Below are positions 1 to 6,978 of a DNA stretch of 9,321 nt, one piece after another. The position numbers and the translations under genes are program-made. Position 1 is the first letter of the stretch. The number at the start of each line of letters is the position of its first letter. The stretch covers positions 1 to 9,321 of the forward strand of contig CAKRGM010000053.1 of NCBI GenBank assembly GCA_934330725.1, given 5' to 3'. The notes under the pieces were generated by a model, which had not been told where the DNA came from, made no database searches, and worked only from the letters and a program-made list of their open reading frames with translations. This stretch comes from an uncultured Lachnospiraceae bacterium (GTDB lineage Bacteria > Bacillota > Clostridia > Lachnospirales > Lachnospiraceae).

Positions 1-42
1 TTTTACCTTATCGCAAAGAAATCAGCTTAAATTTTAGTACTA

Positions 43-1980
43 TTAGTGCGAATTATTTTTACCTTTCAAAGCTGACTTTCTTTTAAATATAGCTATAACG
101 CCATTTTTATAAAACACCTGCTCATACTGTTCATTATTAAGATAGCTGTTTATATCTGCCTTCTCAGTTTTATATCTTAAATCCAGCACCGTATACTCAG
201 TTTCTGCTTCTTTATCTGTATATGCCAGCTCATATAATATATCTCTGTCTGACAGTGCAGGACACAAAAATGTTGTTGCTGTTACAGAGGCATTTGGGGG
301 AATAAGTGCCAGCGCTGAATTTATTACATCTATATTTTCCTGTACATACGCCTGCCTGTAATAGGTAAAAATACCAGTCTTAGGGTACATAATATATGCA
401 AACGCCAATACTGACAACACAGGCAGGACAACAGCGGTTCTTTTTACTATTTTTTGTCTGAAATCAGAAATATTTAACACGCACAAATATAACAGCAGTA
501 TTCCGGATCCAAATGAATACTGAAAAAATATATTATGCTGGTATGCATAATCCGGCATAAGATTAAAAAGCACCAGGGGAATAAGAAGAATATATCTTGA
601 AAGTTTATTTGTAATAAGCGGAATGAACATAACAGGCACAAACATCTGCAATATATATTTCATTTTTCCGGCTTTAAACATCTGTGTAATGATAAACGCC
701 GGATCTGAAATTATTGTACGGATTATTCCAGAAAATCCCTGTTCATGCGAAAACATCATATTATAAAATCTGTATGTCATCACACCATCTCCGGCTTTAG
801 TAAGAAATACTGATGTGCATATAAAGTACAATAGTGAAATTGCAAAAACAGCGGCTCCTTTTTTATACATTCTTCGACCCACAATCATATACAATGCAAT
901 AACAGCAACATATACAGCCGCATCCTCTTTTACGCTTAAAACTAATACTGCCGATAAAAATATTCCCCATGTACTGTTTTTTTCCATTGAATATATTAAT
1001 AAAAGAATAAATAAAGGAAGAAACATATTTTCATGTATATCATAAAAACAGCCTCCACTTAATGCAGGATACATAAAATAACACACTGACATCGCTGCTG
1101 TCACTTTCCATTTCATTCCATGTACTCTGCATATTAAAACAAACGGTATAATCCCTGCTGCAATTATAAGTACCTGCATTATCTGCAGCGTAAGCGGAGA
1201 TGAAAACAGCATATACGCAGGAAGTATAAAGTAAAATGCCGGTGAAACATGCACGCACATATGAGATAAAAGCCGGTCTCTTTCACTTGTGACATTCATA
1301 GTAAGGTTTTCTTTCATATAATGAAACATCTGTGAAAAAAGTCCAAGATCAAAATTCGGGGCAATATGACATATATACCTAAGCCCCGTTGCTGCTCCTG
1401 TAAATATTATATATACGGCCGCAGCAACGGCTATAACTGCTATTGCAGCTTTATCTGTCCGTACATTATTACCTTTCAATGCAGCTTTATCTGCTGACAT
1501 ACTGCTGTCATTAACACCAGCCGGCTGTGGCTTTTTTATGATACAGAAATACATGCTTACTGCAATCAGGAATATGATACCGATAACAAAATATATATCC
1601 GGATACTGCACAATACATATAAACGAATATATCAGTATGCCGGCAAACAGTATCTTTTTCTCAATATGTGGCATATTAATGCATTCAAATATAACATTAA
1701 AAAGCATAAATGCAGCAAAATTAATAATTATATCTGTACCAGCTTCCGTAACTCCAACATAATTTATATCATTAAATGTATAACCACTTGTATACCTTAT
1801 ATATATTATTTTCAAAATACTAACAAAAAGCCACGCCATCATAAATCTCATGGCGCAGCATTTTATTAATTGTCCCGGTTTCCTGATTTTTAAAAATTTT
1901 CTTAAGTCTGCATTTTTTAAATCTTCCATGCTTTTATCTGATGAATCGTATATGTTCTTAGAATTCTTACTCCTGCCCAT
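43..1980 (-). CDS. DUF2079 family polytopic membrane protein
   Basis: This is a membrane protein of 645 residues with about a dozen hydrophobic segments. It matches the DUF2079 family by its characteristic blocks: NFDLGLFSQ (about 209-217), HMCVHVSPAFY (240-250), FYDIHENMF (312-320) and VKEDA (350-354). The soluble C-terminal tail reads ALIPPNASVTATTFLCPALS and then TVLDL, as is usual for the family. DUF2079 is grouped with GT-C type glycosyltransferase-like membrane proteins, but its substrate is unknown, so I assign no reaction. An N-terminal extension of roughly 200 residues carrying several membrane spans precedes the core. I start at the ATG at 1980-1978 because a GGGGG stretch lies just upstream. 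A TTG at 1995 overlapping the previous stop would add five residues but has no ribosome site. The gene follows the metal exporter by 11 bases, so the two are probably cotranscribed and translationally coupled. Family confident, function open. Confidence 0.85.
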   Translation of the reverse strand: MGRSKNSKNIYDSSDKSMEDLKNADLRKFLKIRKPGQLIKCCAMRFMMAWLFVSILKIIYIRYTSGYTFNDINYVGVTEAGTDIIINFAAFMLFNVIFECINMPHIEKKILFAGILIYSFICIVQYPDIYFVIGIIFLIAVSMYFCIIKKPQPAGVNDSSMSADKAALKGNNVRTDKAAIAVIAVAAAVYIIFTGAATGLRYICHIAPNFDLGLFSQMFHYMKENLTMNVTSERDRLLSHMCVHVSPAFYFILPAYMLFSSPLTLQIMQVLIIAAGIIPFVLICRVHGMKWKVTAAMSVCYFMYPALSGGCFYDIHENMFLPLFILLLIYSMEKNSTWGIFLSAVLVLSVKEDAAVYVAVIALYMIVGRRMYKKGAAVFAISLLYFICTSVFLTKAGDGVMTYRFYNMMFSHEQGFSGIIRTIISDPAFIITQMFKAGKMKYILQMFVPVMFIPLITNKLSRYILLIPLVLFNLMPDYAYQHNIFFQYSFGSGILLLYLCVLNISDFRQKIVKRTAVVLPVLSVLAFAYIMYPKTGIFTYYRQAYVQENIDVINSALALIPPNASVTATTFLCPALSDRDILYELAYTDKEAETEYTVLDLRYKTEKADINSYLNNEQYEQVFYKNGVIAIFKRKSALKGKNNSH

Positions 1981-1991
1981 ATAACCCCCAA

Positions 1992-2840
1992 TCAAATCAA
2001 ATCGATGATAATACCGAATACAGCCCCTATGGCATACATTAGTCCGACAATCTTAAGATTCTCTTTTATGTTACGGTTTTCCTTAAATAGTACAAGTATA
2101 CCTACACCGGCTCCTGTAAGCAGACCACCCATCATAGCTCCTGCTGATAATACTCCTCCAAGATATAACTGTGTTATTACAACTGAGGCCGCACAATTCG
2201 GAATCAGCCCTACCAGTGCTGCAAGAATCGGTCCTATTACAGGGCTGTTTAGTATTATACCTGCAAGTGTTTCTTCGCCTACAAAATATATCACAGTATT
2301 AAGTATGAATGAAATCAGTATAATATAACCTGTAATAACTGCCGTATGTTTTAATGCTGATTTCACTACACTCTTCTCACAGTGACAGTGATCATGATCA
2401 CACATATGTCCGATTTTTTCAACAACATCCTCATCCTTTTTAAATCTGTTCATAATAAAATCTATTATAAAGCCCATTACCATACCAATAATAATCTTAC
2501 AGCCAATTATCTTTATAATAAGAGATATTTCTACATGTTCAGATAAAAATACCGGAAGCATCTCATCAGACGTCGACAGGTATATTGCTATAAGAGTACC
2601 CAGCGTAATGATTCTTCCTGCATACAGATTAGATGCTGCCGCTGAAAATCCGCACTGTGGAAATGCTCCAAGTACTGCACCTGCTGCCGGTCCCGCCTTA
2701 CCAGACTTTTTTATCATCATTTTGGTCTTTGCACTTGTCTTATGTTCTATATATTCCATTGCAAGATATGTTATAAAAAGAAATGGAATAAGTTTCAACG
2801 AATCCACTAAAGTATCAATAATAACATCTGACATAACCAT
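1992..2840 (-). CDS. Putative heavy-metal exporter (PF11449/ArsP_2-like permease)
   Basis: This is a polytopic permease of about 282 residues resembling the 'putative 10TM heavy-metal exporter' / putative manganese transporter family (PF11449). It has two similar halves, each with a G-x-x-P-x-C motif: GAFPQCGFSAAASNLYAGR in the first and GLIPNCAASVVITQLYLGG in the second. The first half also holds YLSTSDEMLP. Between the halves is a cytoplasm-like loop with HMCDHDHCHCEK, rich in Cys, His and Asp and a credible metal-binding site. Export of a divalent metal or metalloid is inferred from family and loop; the ion cannot be named from sequence. In-frame ATGs lie at 2852, 2840 and 2834. AAAGG at 2849-2845 could serve either of the last two, and the family-like N-terminus MSDVIIDT favours 2834 or 2840 over 2852. 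The gene is first in a unit with the DUF2079 gene and has its own promoter. Confidence 0.82.
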   Translation of the reverse strand: MVMSDVIIDTLVDSLKLIPFLFITYLAMEYIEHKTSAKTKMMIKKSGKAGPAAGAVLGAFPQCGFSAAASNLYAGRIITLGTLIAIYLSTSDEMLPVFLSEHVEISLIIKIIGCKIIIGMVMGFIIDFIMNRFKKDEDVVEKIGHMCDHDHCHCEKSVVKSALKHTAVITGYIILISFILNTVIYFVGEETLAGIILNSPVIGPILAALVGLIPNCAASVVITQLYLGGVLSAGAMMGGLLTGAGVGILVLFKENRNIKENLKIVGLMYAIGAVFGIIIDLI

Positions 2841-2848
2841 ACTACCTT

Positions 2849-2884
2849 TCATATTACTTTCCGGGCTGAGCAGTTTTGCTTCAT
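2849..2884 (-). CDS. Possible 11-codon leader peptide upstream of the metal exporter
   Basis: An ATG at 2884-2882 opens a reading frame for MKQNCSARKVI. It ends in a TGA (2851-2849) that overlaps the ATG at 2852 in ATGA fashion and runs straight into the AAAGG used by the exporter. A weak GGGA lies just upstream of the ATG. The frame falls in the predicted leader transcript. It contains one Cys. Within it, AGCA (2880-2877) and TGCT (2072 is not meant; 2872-2869) can form a small stem, and an outer stem CGGG (2893-2890) with CCCG (2865-2862) would enclose it. The frame is short enough to occur by chance; it is listed because of its position and its overlap with the next start. Confidence 0.25.
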   Translation of the reverse strand: MKQNCSARKVI

Positions 2885-2931
2885 TGTTTCCCGTGAGTTA
2901 TTATTATACTTGTATCATAATGTTTTTGCAA
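2882..2931 (-). promoter_or_regulatory. Sigma-A-type promoter of the metal-exporter/DUF2079 unit
   Basis: On the minus strand TTGCAA (2931-2926) is followed after exactly 17 bases by a perfect TATAAT (2908-2903). Transcription would start near 2896, leaving a leader of about 45-60 bases before the exporter start. The entry spans the promoter through the early leader. No other promoter of this quality lies between the ABC operon and the exporter. Confidence 0.65.
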
Positions 2932-2944
2932 GTTTAAAAATTAA

Positions 2945-2997
2945 ATTTTAAATAACAAACGATTGAACATTTATCCATCTGTTTGTCGCACCATTTA
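2945..2997 (-). terminator. Weak candidate terminator after the ABC operon
   Basis: Downstream of the last permease stop, the minus strand has ACAAAC (2976-2971) and GTTTGT (2950-2955 region) as complementary arms. An inner GAT/ATC pair lies next to a bulged A, and a long AT-rich stretch with T runs follows before the next promoter. The stem is short and the loop large, so this is not a classical terminator. The new promoter at 2931-2903 shows that a transcription unit boundary must lie here or nearby. Confidence 0.25.
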
Positions 2998-3014
2998 TTT
3001 AATAAAATGCCATA

Positions 3015-3722
3015 CTAATTTTCAACTTCCTGCTTTCTTGTCATTAAATATGCTGCTGCATACATTATAAGACTTAAGGCTAAACCAGCCAGTACTATCA
3101 CAATTTTATTCGTATTCTGGAATATATTTATAAAGAAGTGTCCTACATTTGCAAGTGCTGTGTTTTTATCATCCTTTACTGCATCTGATATTCTTCCCGG
3201 AAGTATACATATACCCATCCATATTATCCATGTAAACACCAGCATAATTTTTTTCCCCTTAAGCCATGCGCTTCCTGCAAGCATCTGAAATGTAATAAAT
3301 ATAAGGCATACCACAGGTACATATATGGAAAAAAGTATTATGTCAAATGAAAAAGCCAATTCCTGCCCCGGATACAGTTTATTTATTATTGCAATATTCA
3401 CAAAATGTAAAATCACAAGTAATGCATATTCTAATGCAACGCGCACTACACTAATTATAAACTGTGAAACAAAAAATCCCTTTCTTGTATTTCCCATGCT
3501 CACTTCAATATTAAACCACCTCTTATATGAACCGCCAATCGAAGTCATAAGTTCATAAACTATAAAAGATGCCATCGCTAATGCTGTTCCGGCTTCAATT
3601 ACTTTTTCATCACTTTCAGTTGCTAAAACCATAACAATATTTCCAATGATATAAACTACTGCCATAACTATAAGTATTACATAGATATCAGTTTTTCTTA
3701 ATTTAAGACTTTTGCGAATCAT
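3015..3722 (-). CDS. ABC-2 type permease subunit (second of two)
   Basis: This is an integral membrane protein of 235 residues with about six hydrophobic segments (roughly 12-33, 41-60, 83-105, 118-145, 153-172 and 200-228) and no soluble domain. That is the size and layout of a half-permease of an ABC-2 exporter. Between the second and third segments is SMGNTRKGFFVSQ, a G-x-x-RK-x-x-F element typical of such permeases near the ATPase-contacting cytoplasmic region. A similar element occurs in the other permease of the operon, so the two may pair as a heterodimer on the shared ATPase. The start is supported by GGAG six bases before the ATG. It is the last gene of the GntR-ABC operon, 81 bases after the previous gene with a hairpin in the gap. 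The transported substrate is unknown. Confidence 0.8.
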   Translation of the reverse strand: MIRKSLKLRKTDIYVILIVMAVVYIIGNIVMVLATESDEKVIEAGTALAMASFIVYELMTSIGGSYKRWFNIEVSMGNTRKGFFVSQFIISVVRVALEYALLVILHFVNIAIINKLYPGQELAFSFDIILFSIYVPVVCLIFITFQMLAGSAWLKGKKIMLVFTWIIWMGICILPGRISDAVKDDKNTALANVGHFFINIFQNTNKIVIVLAGLALSLIMYAAAYLMTRKQEVEN

Positions 3723-3738
3723 TTTTCACTCCATTTCC

Positions 3739-3761
3739 TGTGTCAGCTTTTATATGACACA
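3739..3761 (-). repeat. Perfect 7-bp hairpin between the two permease genes
   Basis: TGTGTCA (3739-3745) and TGACACA (3755-3761) are perfect inverted arms around a 9-base loop. The element sits 16 bases before the start codon of the second permease and just ahead of its ribosome site. No U tract follows on the minus strand, so it is not an intrinsic terminator. An intercistronic stability, processing or translational role is possible. Confidence 0.45.
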
Positions 3762-3803
3762 TCATTTATACAAACACTGGTTTTGCATTATTACTGTTTT
3801 GCA

Positions 3804-4466
3804 TCAGGACTGTTTAACATCATATTTTTTAATGCCTGAAAAGTTAAAATATACAGCCACAGCATAACAGACAATTCCTGCTATTATATTAATATTTCCA
3901 AACAATACTGCATTCTCTGTAAATACAGAATCGAAACACATCCCCATGTAAATAACTATCATTGCAATAAATGCAGCCACTATTAATGCTGTTGCAATAC
4001 TTCCTGTAAGTATACTGCCTCTGCCTTTGTTCATACTGATATCTGAAATAATCTGTGCTGTTGCATGTGCAATCAATAACATTCCTATATACATCAATAC
4101 CATCTCAACAGTATTTAACTTTGTTATTCCATAATTATGAGTAAGAAGCCCTAAAATTAAATATATAAAAACACACTGTACAACTGATATGGCCGTATAA
4201 AATTCAACACCCAGAAATGCTTCTTTTCTTAAGCTTCCAAATGCAAGAACCTGATTGATGTTTCCTTTAAGTGACATTACTGATACCATAAAAGTTCCGA
4301 CTGTTGACACTATTACATAACCTTTACATATATTTCCAAATGTTTCTCCTGCGGAACCGCTGCCCATAAATTTGTAATAAGCCAGGAACACAAGTGAAAA
4401 CAACATAATATAAAATATATTTTTTTCAGCTAATATTCCCCAATACTTTATACTTCTACTATTCAT
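3804..4466 (-). CDS. ABC-2 type permease subunit (first of two)
   Basis: This is a membrane protein of 220 residues with about six hydrophobic segments and no recognisable soluble domain, consistent with a half-permease. The segment LAFGSLRKEAFLGVEF (about 75-90) carries the same G-x-x-RK-x-x-F pattern as the second permease. The two proteins are otherwise clearly different, so this is not a recent tandem duplication. The gene begins 13 bases after the ATPase stop, with AGAGG placed correctly, which indicates tight operon coupling. By analogy with ytr-type systems the complex would export or sense an envelope-active compound, but nothing in the sequence identifies the substrate. Annotation as an ABC-2 permease rests on topology and context more than on strong motifs. 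Confidence 0.78.
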   Translation of the reverse strand: MNSRSIKYWGILAEKNIFYIMLFSLVFLAYYKFMGSGSAGETFGNICKGYVIVSTVGTFMVSVMSLKGNINQVLAFGSLRKEAFLGVEFYTAISVVQCVFIYLILGLLTHNYGITKLNTVEMVLMYIGMLLIAHATAQIISDISMNKGRGSILTGSIATALIVAAFIAMIVIYMGMCFDSVFTENAVLFGNINIIAGIVCYAVAVYFNFSGIKKYDVKQS

Positions 4467-4479
4467 ACAAACCTCTTTT

Positions 4480-5355
4480 CTACAGTGTTTTTATTTCACT
4501 GCCACACAATGCCGTAAACAAATGCTGCAATGTTACCGGATGCACATCAATATCTGCATTCGCCTCTATATGCTGTCCTTCGTTTAACAGTACCGTTACC
4601 GCTTTCTGGCGTCCCAGTGTTTCTGTACCATAAGTTTTCATTCCTGTTACAGCAGCATCTACAGCATCATCCCTTCCACTTACATAAACAGCCCTGTTTA
4701 AAAGTTCCTGCGTATTCTCCTTTAACATTATCTTCTTATCATTTAAAAAGATAACCTCTTCGAAAACATCTGATGCTTCATCAATTATATGTGTTGAAAT
4801 AATAAATGTCCTTCCTGTATTACTATATTCGTCTATTAAAAGCTTGTAAAACTGCTCTCTTGCAACAACATCAAGTCCCGCAACCGGTTCATCAAGAAAT
4901 GTATATGCAGCTTTGCTTGCCAATGCAACTATTATTGTGACCATAGACATCATACCTTTGGAAAGCTCACTTATTACTTTCTTTTCATCAAGCTCAAATA
5001 TCTTTACAAGTTTTTCAGCCATATCATTATCCCAGTCCCTGTAAAACAAAGATGCTGTCTTTAAATATTTTTTCAGCTGCATTGTTGCTAAGCATGAACC
5101 TGAATTAAGTTCTCTTGCAAAACATATATCAGCAAGCGCTGCCGCGTTTTCCCAAACCTTTTTATCTCCAATAGTTACACTACCGTCCGTTGCCGGATTC
5201 TGTGCTGACATTATTGACAGAAGTGTTGTCTTTCCTGCTCCGTTTCTTCCGATAAGTCCATAAATTTTACCATGCTCAATAGTAAGATTAACATTATCAA
5301 GTACTGTCTTATCTTTATATTTTTTGCAAATATTATTACAAATCAAACTCTCCAT
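4480..5355 (-). CDS. ABC transporter ATP-binding protein, YtrB-like
   Basis: This is a cytoplasmic ATPase of 291 residues that would power export through the two downstream permeases. Visible motifs are Walker A GRNGAGKT (36-43), signature ELSKGMMS (130-137, LSKGM in place of LSGGQ), Walker B YTFLDEP (151-157), D-loop AGLD (159-162) and the H-loop STH (187-189). Where a Q-loop glutamine is expected the sequence reads ICFARELN, with no Gln. To my knowledge this and the altered signature are common in the GntR-linked YtrB branch rather than signs of decay. Residues after about 210 form a small C-terminal extension with TVLLNEGQ. The ATG at 5355 is preceded by AAGGG at eight bases. The gene follows the regulator by 44 bases, in the same direction. 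Confidence 0.92.
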   Translation of the reverse strand: MESLICNNICKKYKDKTVLDNVNLTIEHGKIYGLIGRNGAGKTTLLSIMSAQNPATDGSVTIGDKKVWENAAALADICFARELNSGSCLATMQLKKYLKTASLFYRDWDNDMAEKLVKIFELDEKKVISELSKGMMSMVTIIVALASKAAYTFLDEPVAGLDVVAREQFYKLLIDEYSNTGRTFIISTHIIDEASDVFEEVIFLNDKKIMLKENTQELLNRAVYVSGRDDAVDAAVTGMKTYGTETLGRQKAVTVLLNEGQHIEANADIDVHPVTLQHLFTALCGSEIKTL

Positions 5356-5399
5356 ATTCTTTACCCTTCACTTTCTAAAAAAATATTTAAAATCTGTTT

Positions 5400-5774
5400 C
5401 TACTTTTTTATATTTCTATCCTCAAGTATCATATCAACAAGTTCCCTGCGGCTTATCCCAAGACTGTCTGCTTCATTAATAAGCTTTTCAATGTAATCCG
5501 TGTAAAATCTATCCTTTCTTCTGTCCTTAATAAGCGCCTTTGCTCCTTTTGCAACGAACATACCAATCCCCCTTTTCTTATAAAGAATATTTTCATCAAC
5601 AAGAATATTTACCCCTTTAGCTGCCGTAGCCGGATTAATTGAATACATTTTCGCAATCTCGTTGGTACTTGGCACTTTCTCCTCTTCAAGAATAATATCC
5701 CGAAGAATATCATTCTCGATTTTTTCACTTATCTGTAAATATATTGATTTTTCCTGAGTCAGTATCTGATTCAT
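5400..5774 (-). CDS. GntR family transcriptional regulator, YtrA subfamily
   Basis: This is a small DNA-binding protein of 124 residues. The winged helix-turn-helix spans about 9-77, with the recognisable VPSTNEIAKMYSINPATAAK helix pair followed by the wing KKRGIGMFV. Only about 45 helical residues follow, which is the short dimerisation tail of the YtrA subfamily rather than a ligand-binding FadR, HutC or MocR domain. Such proteins usually repress their own ABC exporter operon, and this gene is first in exactly such an operon. The start ATG at 5774 has only a modest upstream GAG; a better Shine-Dalgarno (AGGAGGT at 5834-5828) lies too far upstream to serve it. Inverted repeats at and after the promoter are candidate operators. 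The inducer is unknown; cell-wall-targeting antibiotics induce the Bacillus homologue. Confidence 0.9.
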   Translation of the reverse strand: MNQILTQEKSIYLQISEKIENDILRDIILEEEKVPSTNEIAKMYSINPATAAKGVNILVDENILYKKRGIGMFVAKGAKALIKDRRKDRFYTDYIEKLINEADSLGISRRELVDMILEDRNIKK

Positions 5775-5850
5775 ATATCAACTCACACTCCCGTTTAAAA
5801 TATAGACTATAACTAACTGTTCTATTTACCTCCTGCTACATTTGTCAATC

Positions 5851-5878
5851 AGTTATGTGGTTAATTACTCATGTAACT
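5851..5878 (-). promoter_or_regulatory. Imperfect dyad in the GntR-operon leader
   Basis: On the minus strand AGTTACATG (5878-5870) and CACATAACT (5859-5851) form an inverted repeat matching at 7 of 9 positions around a 10-base spacer. Related half-sites flank it: TTAGTTCAT (5892-5884) overlapping the end of the -10 hexamer, and CAGTTAGTTATAG (5819-5807). The cluster just downstream of the start point suits a second operator or a leader RNA structure. Confidence 0.4.
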
Positions 5879-5891
5879 AACCTATGAACTA

Positions 5892-5920
5892 ATAATACCA
5901 CCCGGCATTTTTACTGTCAA
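5892..5920 (-). promoter_or_regulatory. Strong promoter of the GntR-ABC operon
   Basis: On the minus strand a perfect TTGACA (5920-5915) is followed after exactly 17 bases by TATTAT (5897-5892), one mismatch from consensus. Transcription would begin near 5885, giving a leader of about 110 bases before the regulator start. An 8-bp inverted repeat surrounds this promoter. Confidence 0.75.
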
Positions 5921-5928
5921 GTGGTATT
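5894..5928 (-). promoter_or_regulatory. Candidate operator: 8-bp perfect inverted repeat framing the promoter
   Basis: AATACCAC (5894-5901) and GTGGTATT (5921-5928) are perfect inverted arms 19 bases apart, with centres 27 bp apart. On the minus strand the -35 hexamer starts directly after one arm, and the other arm runs into the -10 hexamer. A repressor binding both arms would block RNA polymerase. The GntR protein encoded just downstream is the obvious candidate ligand, by inference from position only. Confidence 0.5.
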
Positions 5929-5980
5929 TCATATGATTTTGTTTCCAAATTTGCATACAGGAACATGTCAATATAGATAA

Positions 5981-6970
5981 TCACACAAATTCCCTGTCGC
6001 CATAAATATAACCAACAGCATTATCAAGCGTAGTCTCACTTATTGCTGCAAGAGCTTCTCTTGTAAGAAATCCCTGATGTGATGTCACTATTACATTAGG
6101 AAATGAAAGCAGTCTTGCAGTAATTGAACTCTCAAGTATATCCTCTTCCCTGTTCTCAAATACATTTTCACTTTCTTCTTCATATACATCAAGCCCTACC
6201 CCGAAGAATTTACCGAGGCGGATCTGCTCTATAAGATCCTCAGTATCTACAAGTGCGCCCCTTGATGTATTAACAAGAATCACACCATTCTTCATCTGTG
6301 ACATGGTTTCCTTATTTATCAGATGATATGTCTCATCCGTTAACGGACAGTGCAGTGATATAAGATCACTGCACATGAGCAGTTCATCAAGCGTCACATA
6401 TTCAACAAAATCAAGATTCTCATCAGGATACTTGTCATAAGCTATTACTCTCATTCCAAACCCCCGGCATATACGGCACATTGCTGCCCCTATTTTACCG
6501 GTTCCAATTATCCCTGCGGTTTTCTTATAGAAATTAACACCGGTAAGACCTTTCAGGCTGAAATTATTCTCCCTGATTTTAATATATGCTTTATGCAGCT
6601 TTCTGTTAACCCCCAGTGCCAGAAGCATTGCAAATTCAGCCACCGCCTCCGGCGAATATCCTGGTACCCGAAGCACTGTTATTTTCTTTTCCTTAGCCGC
6701 CTCAAGATCTACATTATTAAATCCGGCACAACGCATAAGTATCAGCCCGACACCCACATGTGCAAGAATATCAATTGTTTCGCTGTTTATATCCGAATTA
6801 ACAAAAGCACACACTGCTTCATATCCTTTTGCAAGTTCTGCTGTTTCCTTTTTTAAATCCTGTTCAATATAATCAACTGAAATATCTGCATATTTATCCT
6901 GATGCTTTTCCAATGTTGTATCAAATGATTTTTTATCATAACTTGTTGTATCATAAAATAATATTTTCAC
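5981..6970 (-). CDS. ldhA: D-lactate dehydrogenase (D-2-hydroxyacid dehydrogenase)
   Basis: This cytoplasmic enzyme reduces pyruvate to D-lactate with NADH, regenerating NAD+ in fermentation. With the start used here it has 329 residues, the same length as E. coli LdhA. It shows the nucleotide-binding GTGKIGAAM (156-164), catalytic Arg in NTSRGALVD (Arg237), Glu in GLDVYEEE (Glu264) and His in TSHQGFLTREAL (His298). The HQGFLT context matches the LdhA branch (HQAFLT in E. coli) better than generic phosphoglycerate or hydroxyisocaproate dehydrogenases, though a related 2-oxoacid cannot be excluded. A TTG at 6985 would add five residues, but the only good Shine-Dalgarno, GGAGG (6983-6979), lies inside that extension and eight bases before GTG at 6970-6968. 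GTG is therefore the likely start. It appears monocistronic, with its own promoter-like region, and its ribosome site is buried in a long hairpin. Confidence 0.92.
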   Translation of the reverse strand: MKILFYDTTSYDKKSFDTTLEKHQDKYADISVDYIEQDLKKETAELAKGYEAVCAFVNSDINSETIDILAHVGVGLILMRCAGFNNVDLEAAKEKKITVLRVPGYSPEAVAEFAMLLALGVNRKLHKAYIKIRENNFSLKGLTGVNFYKKTAGIIGTGKIGAAMCRICRGFGMRVIAYDKYPDENLDFVEYVTLDELLMCSDLISLHCPLTDETYHLINKETMSQMKNGVILVNTSRGALVDTEDLIEQIRLGKFFGVGLDVYEEESENVFENREEDILESSITARLLSFPNVIVTSHQGFLTREALAAISETTLDNAVGYIYGDREFV

Positions 6971-6978
6971 AAATAAAA

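Noticed and set aside
2005..2328. Plus-strand open frames of 100-109 codons opposite the metal exporter
   Set aside because: They are antisense shadows of a well-supported membrane protein, with no start signals.
2853..3014. Manganese (yybP-ykoY) riboswitch upstream of the metal exporter
   Set aside because: The leader after the predicted start is under 60 bases and lacks the paired conserved loops of that class.
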